Shown piece after piece: positions 1 to 10,254 of a stretch of 64,000 nucleotides of DNA. Each line of letters starts with the position of its first letter. Positions within the stretch are counted from its first letter, which is position 1. Source of the DNA: Stappia sp. 28M-7 (GTDB taxonomy: Bacteria; Pseudomonadota; Alphaproteobacteria; Rhizobiales; Stappiaceae). The notes under the pieces were generated by a model. That model saw only the letters and a list, made by a program, of their open reading frames with translations, had not been told where the DNA came from and made no database searches. A program made the position numbers and the translations under genes. The DNA lies in the NCBI RefSeq assembly GCF_014252955.1, contig NZ_JACMIA010000001.1:62001-126000 (forward strand), written 5' to 3'.

Positions 1-1144
1 CCTCGAAGATCGCCATCGGATGGATCTTGCCGTCCTTGCCGGTGCGCGGTGCCGGGGTCTTGTCCCCGGCCTCGATCCGGGCGCGGTGCTTGGCGCGCAG
101 GCCGTCCAGCCAGGCGCCGTCGCGGCTGCCCGCGTCATTGCCGAGCGCCTCGCTCAGCGCATCGAGCGCCAGATCCACCGAGGCGAGCAGCTCCGGATCG
201 CCGCGCCGGTTGTCCAGCAGCTCGCCGTCCGTGTCGGCGATGCGGATGAAGCGGGCGTGCGGGAAGACCGCCGGAGAGCCGAAGCCGAGCTGGTAGTCGA
301 GCTTGCGCCCCAGCGTGATGACGAGGTCGGCCTCGCTCATCGCCGCTGCGCGCACCGCGCCCACCACCGAGGGATGGTCGGCCGGCACCAGGCCGCGGCT
401 TTCTTGCGTGTCGAGATAGAGCGCGTCGGCCGCATCGAGGAAGCGCACCAGCGCCGTGCCGGCATCGCGCGCGCCCCGGCCGCTGATCACCAGCGGGCGC
501 CGCGCCGTGCGGATCGCCTCGGCGGCTTGCCTGATGCGGTCGGGATGCGGCACGAGCCGGCGCGGGGTGAGCGGGCGCAGCCAGTCGTCCGGCACCAGAT
601 TGGCGGCGACGCGGGTGCGCAGCACGTCGGTCGGCACCTCGATATAGGCCGGTCCCGGCTCGCCGGCCGCGCCGAAGGCGCGTGCCATCGCCTCGTCCAG
701 CTCGCGCAGCACCTGGTCGGCAACGCGCGCGGTGCGGGCGTAGCGGGTGACCGGGCGCAGGATGTCGACATGCGGGATGTCCTGCAGCGGGCCCATGTTG
801 GCCTGCGGCCGCGAGGTGCAGCCGCCGATCAGCAGCACCGGCGTGCGGGCGAGCGAGGCATTGGCCATGCCGGTCACGCAATTGGTGACGCCGGGCCCGG
901 CAGTGGCCATCGCCACGCCCAGTCCGCCGGTCAGCTCCGCATGGGCCTGTGCCATGTGGATGGCCGCGCCCTCGTCGCGCACGTCGATGATCTCGACGCC
1001 GCGCCGGCCGAGGTGATCCCAGATCGGCTGGATATGCCCGCCCTGCAGGCCGAAGACGCGGGTGACGCCGCGCCGTTGCAGCGCTTCCGCGATCCAGGCG
1101 GCGACGCTGTCCTCGTCGCGGTTGAGGTCCTGCTGCTCGCTCAT
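1..1144 (-). CDS. Thiamine-diphosphate-dependent enzyme, acetolactate synthase-like (C-terminus outside window)
   Basis: The reading frame starts at 1144 behind a GGAGAG ribosome site and runs open to the left edge, giving about 381 codons. The N-terminal pyrimidine-binding domain (about residues 12-180) has the conserved glutamate that activates the cofactor (Glu58 in VRDEGA) and the ATAGPGVTN glycine stretch; a central domain follows. The diphosphate-binding C-terminal domain with its GDG...N motif lies outside the window. The family carries out decarboxylation or carboligation of 2-oxo acids or 2-hydroxyacyl-CoAs. It follows the acyl-CoA ligase by 67 bp on the same strand, so a CoA-activated substrate (oxalyl-CoA decarboxylase or 2-hydroxyacyl-CoA lyase type) is possible, but this is inference. 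Confidence 0.85.
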   Translation of the reverse strand, partial: MSEQQDLNRDEDSVAAWIAEALQRRGVTRVFGLQGGHIQPIWDHLGRRGVEIIDVRDEGAAIHMAQAHAELTGGLGVAMATAGPGVTNCVTGMANASLARTPVLLIGGCTSRPQANMGPLQDIPHVDILRPVTRYARTARVADQVLRELDEAMARAFGAAGEPGPAYIEVPTDVLRTRVAANLVPDDWLRPLTPRRLVPHPDRIRQAAEAIRTARRPLVISGRGARDAGTALVRFLDAADALYLDTQESRGLVPADHPSVVGAVRAAAMSEADLVITLGRKLDYQLGFGSPAVFPHARFIRIADTDGELLDNRRGDPELLASVDLALDALSEALGNDAGSRDGAWLDGLRAKHRARIEAGDKTPAPRTGKDGKIHPMAIFE

Positions 1145-1211
1145 CGTCTCTCTCCCTGATCTTGTCGTGTCTTGTCGCGTGTCGCGCCGGCGCCTCCCGC
1201 GCCGGCTGCGG

Positions 1212-2780
1212 TCAGTTTCCGTCCCCGCTCAGCATGTCGCGCAGCACCCGGTGCAGGATCTTGCCGGTCGCCGTGCGCGGCATGTCGGCCTGGTCCAGCA
1301 CCACGATCTTGCGCGGGCGCTTGTAGCCGGCGAGCTTGCCGCGCGACCATTCGATGATCTCGTCCGGAGTGACGGCCGGGTCGCGCAGCACCACCGCGGC
1401 GGCGACGCGCTCGCCCCAGGTGTCGTCCGGGCAGCCGACCACGGCTACGTCGCTGATCGCCGGATGGCCGGCCAGCACCGCCTCCACCTCGGACGGATAG
1501 ACGTTCTCGCCGCCGGAAATGATCATGTTCTTCTTGCGGTCGATCAGGCGGATGTAGCCCTCGGTATCGCGCAAGGCCATGTCGCCGACCGACAGGTAAG
1601 GCCCGCGCAGCGCCTCGGCGGTCTTGTCCGGCAGGTTCCAGTAGCCGTCGAAGGCATAAGGCCCGCAGGAGAACAGCTCGCCCGGTTCGCCGTCCGGCAC
1701 CTCGTTGCCGTTCTCGTCGAGCAGGCGGATCGGCGCGGAGCCGACCACCTCGCGGCCGACCGTGCCGAGATGGTCGAACTGCTCGTTTGGGTGCAGCATG
1801 GTCACCCAGCCGGCCTCGGTCGAGCCGTAGAGCTCGAACAGCCCGGAATTGGGGAACATCTCCATCACCTGCCGCTTGGTCTCGGCGCGCGCCGGGGCGG
1901 AGGAGATCATCAGCTTCTCCACCCGCTCGAAGCCGGCGGTGCCGCGCTGGGCCGGCGGCACGTCCAGCATCAGCGAGAAGTGCGTCGGCACCAATGAGGT
2001 GAAGGTGACGCCGGTCTCGCCGATGGTGCGCAGGCACAGCGCCGGATCGAAGCTCTGGCGCGAGAACACGGTCACCGCCGCGCCGATATAGAGGAAGGAC
2101 GTGAAGAAGTTCAGCGAGTTGGCATGGCACATCGGCATGACCAGCAGCGCGTCGTCGCCGCGCTTCAGGCTCAGCTCGATCTGCGTCATCAGCGCCAGCA
2201 TCGCCATGCCGCGATGGCCGCGGATCGCGCCTTTCGGCTTGCCGGTGGTGCCGGACGTGTACATCAGGCACCAGGGATCGTCGATTCCGGCCGGGGCCTG
2301 CGGCTCGTCGGCGGACGCCGCGGAGATCAGGTCCTCATAACCGGTCCAGCCGGCCGGCGTCTTGCCTCCGCCCGCCGGGGCGATGTGGATGTAGCGGCGC
2401 TCTTCCAGCGACAGCGCCTCGCGCATCTCGCCGGCGATGCCGATCAAGGCCTCCTCGGCGATCAGCGCGGAGACGCCGCTGTCCTGGCAGATATAGAGCG
2501 CTTCGGGAGCGGTCAGGCGGAAGTTGATCGGCACGGCGACGAGGCCGGCCTTGGCGAGCGCAGCGTAGATCTCCGCCCATTCCACCCGGTTGTAGGCCAG
2601 CACCGCGACCCGCGCGCCCTTGGCAAGACCGAGGCCCAGCAGGCCGTTGGCCAGCCGGCAGGCCCGCTCGTTCCATTGGCGAAAGGTCATCGCGCGTTCC
2701 AGGTCGCGCGCACCGATGCGCTCGGGCTGCAGCCGCGCCTGCGCGCTCAGCATCTGCCCGACGGTCAGCATGGGATGCAT
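1212..2780 (-). CDS. AMP-dependent acyl-CoA synthetase/ligase (ANL superfamily)
   Basis: This 522-residue protein activates a carboxylic acid to an acyl-adenylate and then to the CoA thioester. All core motifs are visible: the P-loop [11 protein letters not shown] (174-184), YGSTEAGW (318-325), the ribose-binding Asp of SVGD (near 400), [16 protein letters not shown] (414-429) and the C-terminal catalytic Lys507 in PRTATGK. Length is normal for the family. A GGGAGG ribosome site precedes the start. It lies between a GntR regulator and a thiamine-diphosphate enzyme on the same strand, so the three probably form one catabolic unit. The acid substrate cannot be read from sequence; a short-, medium-chain or aryl acid are all possible. 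Confidence 0.9.
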   Translation of the reverse strand: MHPMLTVGQMLSAQARLQPERIGARDLERAMTFRQWNERACRLANGLLGLGLAKGARVAVLAYNRVEWAEIYAALAKAGLVAVPINFRLTAPEALYICQDSGVSALIAEEALIGIAGEMREALSLEERRYIHIAPAGGGKTPAGWTGYEDLISAASADEPQAPAGIDDPWCLMYTSGTTGKPKGAIRGHRGMAMLALMTQIELSLKRGDDALLVMPMCHANSLNFFTSFLYIGAAVTVFSRQSFDPALCLRTIGETGVTFTSLVPTHFSLMLDVPPAQRGTAGFERVEKLMISSAPARAETKRQVMEMFPNSGLFELYGSTEAGWVTMLHPNEQFDHLGTVGREVVGSAPIRLLDENGNEVPDGEPGELFSCGPYAFDGYWNLPDKTAEALRGPYLSVGDMALRDTEGYIRLIDRKKNMIISGGENVYPSEVEAVLAGHPAISDVAVVGCPDDTWGERVAAAVVLRDPAVTPDEIIEWSRGKLAGYKRPRKIVVLDQADMPRTATGKILHRVLRDMLSGDGN

Positions 2781-2888
2781 GCCGGTAGTCCTCCCGTTCG
2801 TCGTCGTTCGTTCCGACCTCTTCCCTCCGTTCCCGGCGGCGGTTGCGCACCCGTCCCTCCATGGGGCGCCGCAAGCCGTTCTTCCCGG

Positions 2889-3596
2889 CTACGGCGTCTT
2901 CTTGCTCTCCGGCGCCTCGTCCGGCCGTCTGCGCAGCGCCGTTTCCAGCGCGCCGGCCGCATCGAGGTCGTGCCGCATCATCAGCTCTTCCGCCCGCTCG
3001 GGCTGGCCCGCAGTCACGGCCTGGAGAATTTCCGCGTGCTGGCGCCAGATCTCGTCCGGCAGCTGCGCGTGGCGCAGCACGTCGCTCATCGCCCTGCGCA
3101 GGAAGCGCCAATGCGGCTCCGCCGCCTTGTCGAGCAGCGGATTGCCCGAGCCCTCGTATATCAGCCCGTGAAATTCGGCGTCATGGCGCACCTGGTCTCC
3201 CACAGCCCCATTTCGCACCGCCGTCTCGCCGAGCTTCAGGATCTTGCCGCCGCGCTCCGCAAGATCGCGCGCCGTTGCCGCATCGTCCCGGCAGCGCTCT
3301 GCGGCGCCGCGCGCGGCCAGCCCGTCCAGCACGGCGCGGATGTCGTAGTGGTGGCGCATCAGGTCGAGATCGAGCGGGGTGACGTGCAGCCCGCGCCGGC
3401 CGATCTCGGCTACCATGCCGTCGGCCTTCAGCAGCGCCATCGCCTGCTGGATCGGCTGGCGCGACACGCCGAAGCGCTCGGCGAGCTGCTCCTGGACGAG
3501 ATGCGCGCCGGCCGGCAGCGCGCCGTCGAAGATCTCGTTGGCGATCGCGTCGTAGACCTGCTGGGTCAGGCTCGGGCTGGTGCGGATCTGGTTCAT
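2889..3596 (-). CDS. GntR-family transcriptional regulator, FCD subfamily
   Basis: This 235-residue protein has an N-terminal winged helix (about residues 8-70, with FGVSRQPIQQAMALL as the recognition region) and an all-helical FCD ligand-binding domain (about 80-215) with the usual histidine and acidic metal ligands. I chose MNQIRTSPSL (3596) as start because the upstream extension is proline-rich, lacks homologous character and would run across a perfect palindrome at 3610-3625 that looks like the autoregulatory operator. It is the first gene of the minus-strand unit regulator-ligase-thiamine enzyme and probably responds to the acid or acyl-CoA metabolised by that unit. Confidence 0.88.
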   Translation of the reverse strand: MNQIRTSPSLTQQVYDAIANEIFDGALPAGAHLVQEQLAERFGVSRQPIQQAMALLKADGMVAEIGRRGLHVTPLDLDLMRHHYDIRAVLDGLAARGAAERCRDDAATARDLAERGGKILKLGETAVRNGAVGDQVRHDAEFHGLIYEGSGNPLLDKAAEPHWRFLRRAMSDVLRHAQLPDEIWRQHAEILQAVTAGQPERAEELMMRHDLDAAGALETALRRRPDEAPESKKTP

Positions 3597-3609
3597 CGTT
3601 GAACTCCGA

Positions 3610-3625
3610 ATTCTGAATTCAGAAT
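3610..3625. promoter_or_regulatory. 16-bp perfect palindrome, putative GntR operator
   Basis: ATTCTGAATTCAGAAT is a perfect 16-bp palindrome ending 14 bp from the start codon of the FCD-type GntR regulator. Size and position fit an autoregulatory operator of this family. Binding is inferred. Confidence 0.55.
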
Positions 3626-3731
3626 GTGGTGACGGCGCGCTTCTGTCAAGCGGCAGGTGTGGCGGGCCGGGCGAGTGCGGCCGGCAGCTCGTCGGCGGAA
3701 GGACCGGCATTGAGTATCAACGCCTTGCGCC

Positions 3732-3771
3732 GAAAAAGAAAACGCGCGCGAACCGGTTGGTCCGCGCGCGT
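3732..3771 (-). terminator. Rho-independent terminator after aspartase
   Basis: A 9-bp stem (ACGCGCGCG at 3742-3750 paired with 3763-3771) is followed, on the minus strand, by a T-rich run (complement of 3732-3742). It lies 37 bp after the aspartase stop and separates that gene from the GntR unit. Confidence 0.8.
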
Positions 3772-3807
3772 CGTATCTCTCATCGAGCTTCTGGCGGATC
3801 CGGCGGC

Positions 3808-5190
<1,383 letters not shown>

Positions 5191-5240
5191 TCCGGTCTCC
5201 ATTGCGCGGGTCTTGCGCCCGCGTCTTTCAAGCTCGGCAA

Positions 5241-5272
5241 AATGGAAAACGGGCCGCCTTGCGGCGGCCCGT
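5241..5272 (-). terminator. Rho-independent terminator after the AGCS symporter
   Basis: A 10-bp perfect stem (ACGGGCCGCC at 5249-5258, loop 5259-5262, partner 5263-5272) is followed on the minus strand by GTTTTCCATTTT. It lies 19 bp after the symporter stop and could cut transcription before aspartase. Confidence 0.75.
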
Positions 5273-5290
5273 CGCTCGTCGTGTCGCCGC

Positions 5291-6721
5291 TTACTTCCAG
5301 CGGGCGGGGTCCCAGGCCTCTCGGTCGAGGTCGAGATCGGGGAACTTCGCCGGATCGAAGATCGGGCGGGCGACGCCGGCCTTCAGCTGGGCGCGGAAGT
5401 CGTCGACCACGCGCATCGCCGTCGGGAACAGCATCAGGATGGCCACCAGGTTGACCAGCGCCAGCACGCCCATCATCGGGTCGGAGAAGAAGAACACGGA
5501 CGTCGCCGAGGGGGCCGCCGCGCCCATGAAGACGAGGCCGAGGATCAGCAGCCGCAGCCCGTTCAGCGCCATCTTGGAGTCGGTCATCGCCGCCAGCGCG
5601 TTCTCGCCCAGATACACGTTGTAGATGATCGAGGAGAAGGCGAAGAGCAGGATCGCCAGCGTCAGCGCGTAGCGCGACCACTCGCCGAAATGGCTCGCCA
5701 GCGACTGCTGGGTCAGCACCACGCCGTCGATGCCTTCCGCACCCGGCGTGTAGACGTCGCCGAGCAGGATCAGGAAGGCGGTGCAGGAGCAGATGACGAT
5801 GGTGTCGATGAACACGGAGAAGGCCTGGGTCACGCCCTGGCTGACCGGATGGCGCACCAATGCGGTCGCCGCCACGTTCGGCGCCGAGCCGAGGCCGGCC
5901 TCGTTGGAGAACAGGCCGCGGCGCAGGCCTTGCGCGATGGCTGCGCCCATGCCGCCGGCAATCGCCTCCTCGTAGCCGAAGGCGCTGGAGACGATGCGGG
6001 CGATCACCGACGGGATCTCCTGGATGTTGATCGCGATGGCGATGATGGCCAGGCCCAGATAGCCGACCGCCATGATCGGCACCACGACGTCGGCTGCCTT
6101 GGCGATGCGCTTGATGCCGCCGAAGATCACGAAGCCGGTGACGATGGTCAGGAAGGCGCCGGTGATCATCCGGTCGATCCCGAGCGAATCCTGCACCGCG
6201 CCGGCCACCGTGTTGCCCTGGAAGGCGTTGAAGCCGAGGCCGAAGGCGGCCAGCAGGCAGATGGCGTAGACGATGGCCAGCCAGTTGTACTGGTGGCCGA
6301 GGCCCCGGCGGATGTAGTCGGCCGGCCCGCCGCGGAAGGAGTGCTCGCCGTCCTTGCGCTTGTAGACCTGCGCCAGCGTGCATTCGACCAGGCTGGTGGC
6401 CATGCCGACCAGCGCGATGCACCACATCCAGAACACCGCGCCCGGTCCGCCGAGCGTGATCGCCACGGCGACGCCGGCGATGTTGCCGCCGCCCACGCGC
6501 CCGCCGACCGACACCAGCAGCGCCTCGCGGGCGCTGATCGCGTTGGGATCGTTGTTCTGGTTGCGGCCCGACAGCACGCGGAACATGCGGCCGAAGAACT
6601 CGATCTGCACGAAGCCGGACATGATGGTGATGAACACGCCGAACACCACCAGGATCGGGATCAGCGCCCAGCCCCAGGTCAGTGCGTCGACATAGCCGAA
6701 GAGCGTTTTCAGAAACTCCAT
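5291..6721 (-). CDS. Sodium:amino acid (alanine/glycine) symporter, AGCS family
   Basis: This 476-residue polytopic inner-membrane protein has about ten hydrophobic segments. Family marks include SVGGRVGGGNIAGVA near residue 75 and the GLGSAPNVAATA loop near 270. AGCS proteins import alanine, glycine or related small amino acids with Na+. It lies next to aspartase on the same strand and downstream of asparaginase and an Asp/Glu racemase, so the cargo may be aspartate, asparagine or alanine; the exact substrate is inference. The upstream 223 bp (6722-6944) hold no gene but carry two copies of a motif also present before the XRE regulator. Confidence 0.9.
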   Translation of the reverse strand: MEFLKTLFGYVDALTWGWALIPILVVFGVFITIMSGFVQIEFFGRMFRVLSGRNQNNDPNAISAREALLVSVGGRVGGGNIAGVAVAITLGGPGAVFWMWCIALVGMATSLVECTLAQVYKRKDGEHSFRGGPADYIRRGLGHQYNWLAIVYAICLLAAFGLGFNAFQGNTVAGAVQDSLGIDRMITGAFLTIVTGFVIFGGIKRIAKAADVVVPIMAVGYLGLAIIAIAINIQEIPSVIARIVSSAFGYEEAIAGGMGAAIAQGLRRGLFSNEAGLGSAPNVAATALVRHPVSQGVTQAFSVFIDTIVICSCTAFLILLGDVYTPGAEGIDGVVLTQQSLASHFGEWSRYALTLAILLFAFSSIIYNVYLGENALAAMTDSKMALNGLRLLILGLVFMGAAAPSATSVFFFSDPMMGVLALVNLVAILMLFPTAMRVVDDFRAQLKAGVARPIFDPAKFPDLDLDREAWDPARWK

Positions 6722-6880
6722 GTGACCCTCCCATTCACGACGAGCCCCCGCTCGTCTCTACTGAGGTCGGCGGGCCGTGCCCGCCAGAAAATTCCCTCAA
6801 GATCCGGGCCTTCCGTCAAAGACCCGGCGGACCCTCCCGGCCCGAGCCGCAACAATAGGCTGCGTGCGCTCCCGCCCCAA

Positions 6881-6896
6881 TTGCGCGAAATGGAGC
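6881..6896 (+). promoter_or_regulatory. Copy 1 of a shared motif, putative XRE-regulator site
   Basis: TTGCGCGAAATGGAGC lies in the control region of the symporter gene. It forms a 13/16 matching inverted repeat with 6912-6927 and resembles the copy at 8701-8717. Confidence 0.45.
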
Positions 6897-6911
6897 GGAG
6901 TGGTGCAATGT

Positions 6912-6927
6912 GGTGCATTTTGCGCAA
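6912..6927 (-). promoter_or_regulatory. Copy 2 of the shared motif, putative XRE-regulator site
   Basis: GGTGCATTTTGCGCAA (plus strand) is nearly the reverse complement of the copy at 8701-8717 (TGGTGCATTTTTCGCGC on the minus strand). The same bases also form part of a hairpin GCGCAA-catc-TTGCGC (6922-6937) just after the asparaginase stop. Confidence 0.5.
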
Positions 6928-6944
6928 CATCTTGCGCCTGCTGG

Positions 6945-7829
6945 TTAGTCCGATAGCTCGATCCACAGGTGCGCCAGCGCCGCTTCCGGCGTTTCCGGTC
7001 CGCCGTTTTCCACGCCCGCACGCCACAGCATGGCACCGGCGGCATAGGACCCGGGCGACAACCCGCCTTCCTCGCACTGGCTGACCGCGCGGATGCGGCA
7101 GCCGCGCTGCACCGCCTGCGCCAGCGCCGCTTCCAGGGCCGGGTCGGCCATCGCCGTGCCCGCGCCGTAGACCCGCAGCACCGCTCCGTCCAGTTCGGCG
7201 AGCGCTCCGGCCAGGGCCCCGGCCGGCAGGCCCGGCGACAGGGTCAGGATCGCCAGCCGCTTGTCGGCGAAGCGGCGGCGGCGATAGGGGCCGGACAGCG
7301 GCGCCTGCGGCACCGAGCGGAAGGCGTCGGCGTCCTGCGAATTGTGTTTCACCAGCCCGGCGGCGGCCATGATCGCGCCGTTGAAGGCAAGCCGCACGCC
7401 GGCCGGTCCCTCGCGCACCGCATCCAGCGCCAGCTTCAGGTTGCCTTCCGCATCGCCTTCGACGCCGAGCGGCTGCATCGACCCGCACAGCAGGACGGGC
7501 AGCGGCAGGCCGGTCAGCGCCTGTGCCAGCGCGGCGCCGGTAAAGGCCATGGTGTCGGTGCCGTGGGTGATGATGACGCCGGCCCGCCCCGGCATGTCCG
7601 CGCAGCGCGCGGCGAAGGTGTCGATGACTTCCAGCATCGCGTTCCAGTGGTCCGGGCCGATGGCCGAACTGTCGATCAGCGGATCGAAGACATGCAGCGT
7701 CAGCCGCGCGTCGGCCGGGGCCAGCCGGCGCGCCGCCGCCTCGACCAGGCCCTTGGCCGGAGCCAGCCCGTCCGGGCCGGACGCCATGCCGATCGTGCCG
7801 CCGGTGTGGAGCAGAAGGATCTCGGCCAT
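6945..7829 (-). CDS. L-asparaginase (type I-like, cytoplasmic)
   Basis: This 294-residue protein hydrolyses asparagine to aspartate and ammonia. The first catalytic threonine lies in HTGGTIG (Thr12), the second in ITHGTDT (Thr91-Asp92), and the catalytic lysine in LVKHNS (Lys161). The C-terminal SQCEEGG...YAAG (250-264) is typical of the family. There is no signal peptide, so it is cytoplasmic. It is somewhat shorter than most family members (about 325-350), mainly in the C-terminal half. Its start lies 2 bp after the stop of the racemase gene, so the two are translationally coupled. Its product is the substrate of aspartase encoded downstream. Confidence 0.9.
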   Translation of the reverse strand: MAEILLLHTGGTIGMASGPDGLAPAKGLVEAAARRLAPADARLTLHVFDPLIDSSAIGPDHWNAMLEVIDTFAARCADMPGRAGVIITHGTDTMAFTGAALAQALTGLPLPVLLCGSMQPLGVEGDAEGNLKLALDAVREGPAGVRLAFNGAIMAAAGLVKHNSQDADAFRSVPQAPLSGPYRRRRFADKRLAILTLSPGLPAGALAGALAELDGAVLRVYGAGTAMADPALEAALAQAVQRGCRIRAVSQCEEGGLSPGSYAAGAMLWRAGVENGGPETPEAALAHLWIELSD

Positions 7830-7831
7830 CG

Positions 7832-8599
7832 TCACCCCGCCCGCCGCAGTGCCGTGGGCGCGGGCAATGCCCGCCGCGCCAGCGCATCGGCCACGAGATC
7901 CGTCACGTCGACCAGCTGCTTGTCCGTTTCGATGTCGGCGATCAGCGGCAGTTCCGTGCAGGCCAGCAGCACCGTGTCGGCATCGAGGCCGGCGACCAGC
8001 TCGGCAAGGCGCGGGCGCAAGGATGCGTCCCCGCTGCCCAGCCGCTTCACGTCCTCGATCAGCCGGTGCAGCGCGCCTGCATCGCCCGGCAGCTCCACCT
8101 CGACCAGCTGCGGCAGGTCGCGATAGGCCGACCACTCGTCCATCGCCGTCACCGGTCCGGCGCCGAGCAGCGCCAGCTTGCGCGTGCCGCTGCGGGCGAT
8201 CCAGTCGGCCAGGACGCCCTGGAAGGAGACCAGCTGCGCGGCAAGGCCCAGCTCTTCGATACGCGGCGCGTACCAGTTCAGCGTGTTGCAGGCGATGGCA
8301 TAGGCCTCGACCTGCGGTGCGATGATGTCGAGCGTGTCGCGCATCGCCGACCACACGGCGGTGTCGTTTCCGGCCAGGTCCATGGACAGGCCGAGCCGGG
8401 GCTCGGACACGACGATGACGCGCGGGGCGTCGAGATCGCCGCGGAACGCTGCGCCCATCAGCTGCTGGTTGCGCCGCAGCACCTTGGCCCACAGGTCGAG
8501 CCCGGCCTCGGGTCCCGAGCCGGCGATGATGCCCAGGCTCGCCCGCGCGCGCGCCGGCGGCGCCTCGCTGCTGGCCCTGCGGCCGGTGTCGTTCTGCAT
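7832..8599 (-). CDS. Aspartate/glutamate racemase family protein
   Basis: This 255-residue protein belongs to the cofactor-independent Asp/Glu racemase family, which uses two cysteines as acid/base pair. Both are present: Cys104 in AIACNTLN and Cys214 in LLACTELP. The N-terminal LGIIAGSGPEAG loop is also typical. The start at 8599 has GGAG nine bases upstream; longer in-frame starts would run through the intergenic control region. It is the first gene of a two-gene unit with asparaginase and lies divergent from the XRE regulator. It probably feeds D-aspartate or D-asparagine into the L-aspartate route; direction and substrate are inferred. Confidence 0.87.
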   Translation of the reverse strand: MQNDTGRRASSEAPPARARASLGIIAGSGPEAGLDLWAKVLRRNQQLMGAAFRGDLDAPRVIVVSEPRLGLSMDLAGNDTAVWSAMRDTLDIIAPQVEAYAIACNTLNWYAPRIEELGLAAQLVSFQGVLADWIARSGTRKLALLGAGPVTAMDEWSAYRDLPQLVEVELPGDAGALHRLIEDVKRLGSGDASLRPRLAELVAGLDADTVLLACTELPLIADIETDKQLVDVTDLVADALARRALPAPTALRRAG

Positions 8600-8700
8600 C
8601 CCTCGTCTCCGCGATGGTTCGGTGCCCATAGTCCCCGCAGGGTGATTCACCGTGCATGTCTCGGGCAATTGTGCAATTGAGTGGGAATCGGCGCTTTCGG

Positions 8701-8717
8701 GCGCGAAAAATGCACCA
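8701..8717 (+). promoter_or_regulatory. Copy 3 of the shared motif, in the racemase/XRE divergent promoter region
   Basis: GCGCGAAAAATGCACCA lies 9 bp before the XRE regulator start codon and about 100 bp before the racemase gene. It matches the two copies upstream of the symporter, so one regulator may control all three transcription units. Confidence 0.5.
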
Positions 8718-8726
8718 AAGCGCATC

Positions 8727-9539
8727 ATGCATCCTTTCGGCACCAATCTCCGCCTGCTGTGCGGCTATCGGCCCTCCATCGCCCGCGTGGCGCAGGACCT
8801 GAAGATCAACCGCAGCCAGCTCAACCGCTATCTTGCGGGAAGCTCCTTCCCGCGCAACGCCTTGATGCGGAAGATCTGCGATTATTTCGGCGTCGAGCCG
8901 CACGAGATGCTGCTGCCGGAAGAGGAGTTCGCCCGCCTGGTGAAGCTGCGCGGCCTGGCCGCCGACACGCTCACCCGGAACTTCCGCCAGCATCTCGACC
9001 AGATCTTCGCGCGGGGCGATCCGCGCATCTTCAACCTCGTCGGCACCTTCTTCGAATATTACTATTCCATGTCCTCGCGCGGCCAGATCGTGCGGGCGCT
9101 GGTGTCCTTTTCCATCGAGGGCGAGCACGTCTTCTATCGCCGGCTGGAGCGCATGGGGCCGTTCGACCGGACCTGCCGGCGCCACTACCGCTACCAGGGG
9201 GCGGCGCTGCTGACCGGCGACCGGGTGTTCCTCAACGATTACGAATACAGCGCCGGCATCGAGATCACCCAGACGGTGCTCTATCCCGACTATGCTCATC
9301 GCTGGACGCGCCTGCACGGGGTCAAGGTCGGCGTCTCGGCCAATCGCGACCACGTGCCTTGCGCCGTGCGCACCTATCTGGAGCGCACCTTGCCGCGCGT
9401 GCCGCTGGCCGGCTCGCTGCGCCGCTGCGGCCTGTTCGATGCCGACAGTCCGGAAATTCCGGCCTATGTGCTGCCGATGATCGACAATGCCCGGCCGGGC
9501 AACCACGTCTTCGAGGCCTATGCCGACGAGCGCGGCTGA
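8727..9539 (+). CDS. XRE-type helix-turn-helix regulator with unknown C-terminal domain
   Basis: This 270-residue protein begins with a helix-turn-helix (about residues 14-60: IARVAQDLKINRSQLNRYL), followed by a long domain rich in aromatic residues (FFEYYYSMSSRG near 110-120) that I cannot assign to a known ligand-binding fold. I chose MHPFGTN (8727) because the longer frame from 8652 would cover the divergent control region. It is transcribed away from the racemase-asparaginase unit and is the obvious candidate regulator for the aspartate/asparagine locus, binding the motif that recurs at 6881, 6912 and 8701. A role in sensing aspartate or asparagine is inference. Confidence 0.75.
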   Translation: MHPFGTNLRLLCGYRPSIARVAQDLKINRSQLNRYLAGSSFPRNALMRKICDYFGVEPHEMLLPEEEFARLVKLRGLAADTLTRNFRQHLDQIFARGDPRIFNLVGTFFEYYYSMSSRGQIVRALVSFSIEGEHVFYRRLERMGPFDRTCRRHYRYQGAALLTGDRVFLNDYEYSAGIEITQTVLYPDYAHRWTRLHGVKVGVSANRDHVPCAVRTYLERTLPRVPLAGSLRRCGLFDADSPEIPAYVLPMIDNARPGNHVFEAYADERG

Positions 9540-9572
9540 GCCCGCCGACGTGTCGGCAAGGAGGGGGCCGGC

Positions 9573-9607
9573 AACAAAAAACCCGCCGGGAGGGGCTCCC
9601 GGCGGGT
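9573..9607 (-). terminator. Rho-independent terminator after azoR
   Basis: An 11-bp perfect stem (9581-9591 with 9597-9607, loop GGGGC) is followed on the minus strand by TTTTTGTTG. It lies 26 bp after the azoreductase stop. On the plus strand there is no T-run, so it serves azoR rather than the XRE gene. Confidence 0.85.
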
Positions 9608-9633
9608 CTTGCATCGAAGTCTTGCAGCTCGCG

Positions 9634-10254
9634 TCAGGCCGCGACAAGCTCTTCCAGCTTGCGCTCGGCTTCGCCGATCGAGGCCTCGCGGGCCTCCGGG
9701 CCGAAGGCCAGCTTCTCGGCATAGACGAAGGTGATGTCGGTGATGCCGATGAAGTTCAGCATCGTGCGCAGGTGCGGCTCCTGCGAATCCATCTGCTTGG
9801 CAGGGCCTTCGCTGTAGAGACCGCCGCGGGTCGCAACGACGATGGCGCGCTTGCCGGTCATCAGGCCTTCCGGGCCTGCCTCGGTGTAGCGGAACGACAC
9901 GCCGGCGCGCAGCACGTAGTCGAACCAGGACTTCAGGGTCGAGGGAATGCCGAAATTGTACATCGGCGCGCCGATGACCAGGACGTCGGCGGCCTTGACC
10001 TCGGCGATCAGCTCGTCGGACAATTTCTGGGCGGCGGCCTGCGCCGCGTTCGCCGGCTCGCCGCCGCGAATGGCGGTGGCGCCGTCGAGGTCGAGATGCG
10101 GCACCTGGCCGGCACCGAGATCGCGAACGGTCAGCTGCAGGTCCGGGTTGCGGGACTTGAGCTGGTCGATCGTGTCGTTGACCAGCTTGTTGGATGCGGA
10201 CGCATCACCCAGCGCGCTGCTGGTGATGGCGAGAACCTTCAAAGTCGAGGGCAT
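9634..10254 (-). CDS. azoR: FMN-dependent NADH-azoreductase
   Basis: This 206-residue flavodoxin-fold protein reduces quinones and azo compounds with NADH and FMN. Visible marks: the N-terminal SSALGDAS phosphate-binding loop (12-19), APMYNFGIPSTLKSWFDYVLRAG (about 96-118), which packs on the isoalloxazine ring, and ATRGG near 142. Length matches the family. The start at 10254 begins MPSTLKVLAIT. It is divergent from a LysR-type gene 105 bp away, a common arrangement for quinone- or electrophile-induced control, and ends in a strong terminator. Confidence 0.93.
   Translation of the reverse strand: MPSTLKVLAITSSALGDASASNKLVNDTIDQLKSRNPDLQLTVRDLGAGQVPHLDLDGATAIRGGEPANAAQAAAQKLSDELIAEVKAADVLVIGAPMYNFGIPSTLKSWFDYVLRAGVSFRYTEAGPEGLMTGKRAIVVATRGGLYSEGPAKQMDSQEPHLRTMLNFIGITDITFVYAEKLAFGPEAREASIGEAERKLEELVAA

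Noticed and set aside
9581-9607. Bidirectional terminator serving both azoR and the XRE gene
   Set aside because: The T-run exists only on the minus-strand side; the plus-strand side continues with CTTGCATC.
6945-9722. A 925-codon open frame on the minus strand spanning asparaginase, racemase and the XRE gene
   Set aside because: Only its last 294 codons (asparaginase) have protein character; the rest runs out of frame or antisense through two well-supported genes and is kept open by high GC.
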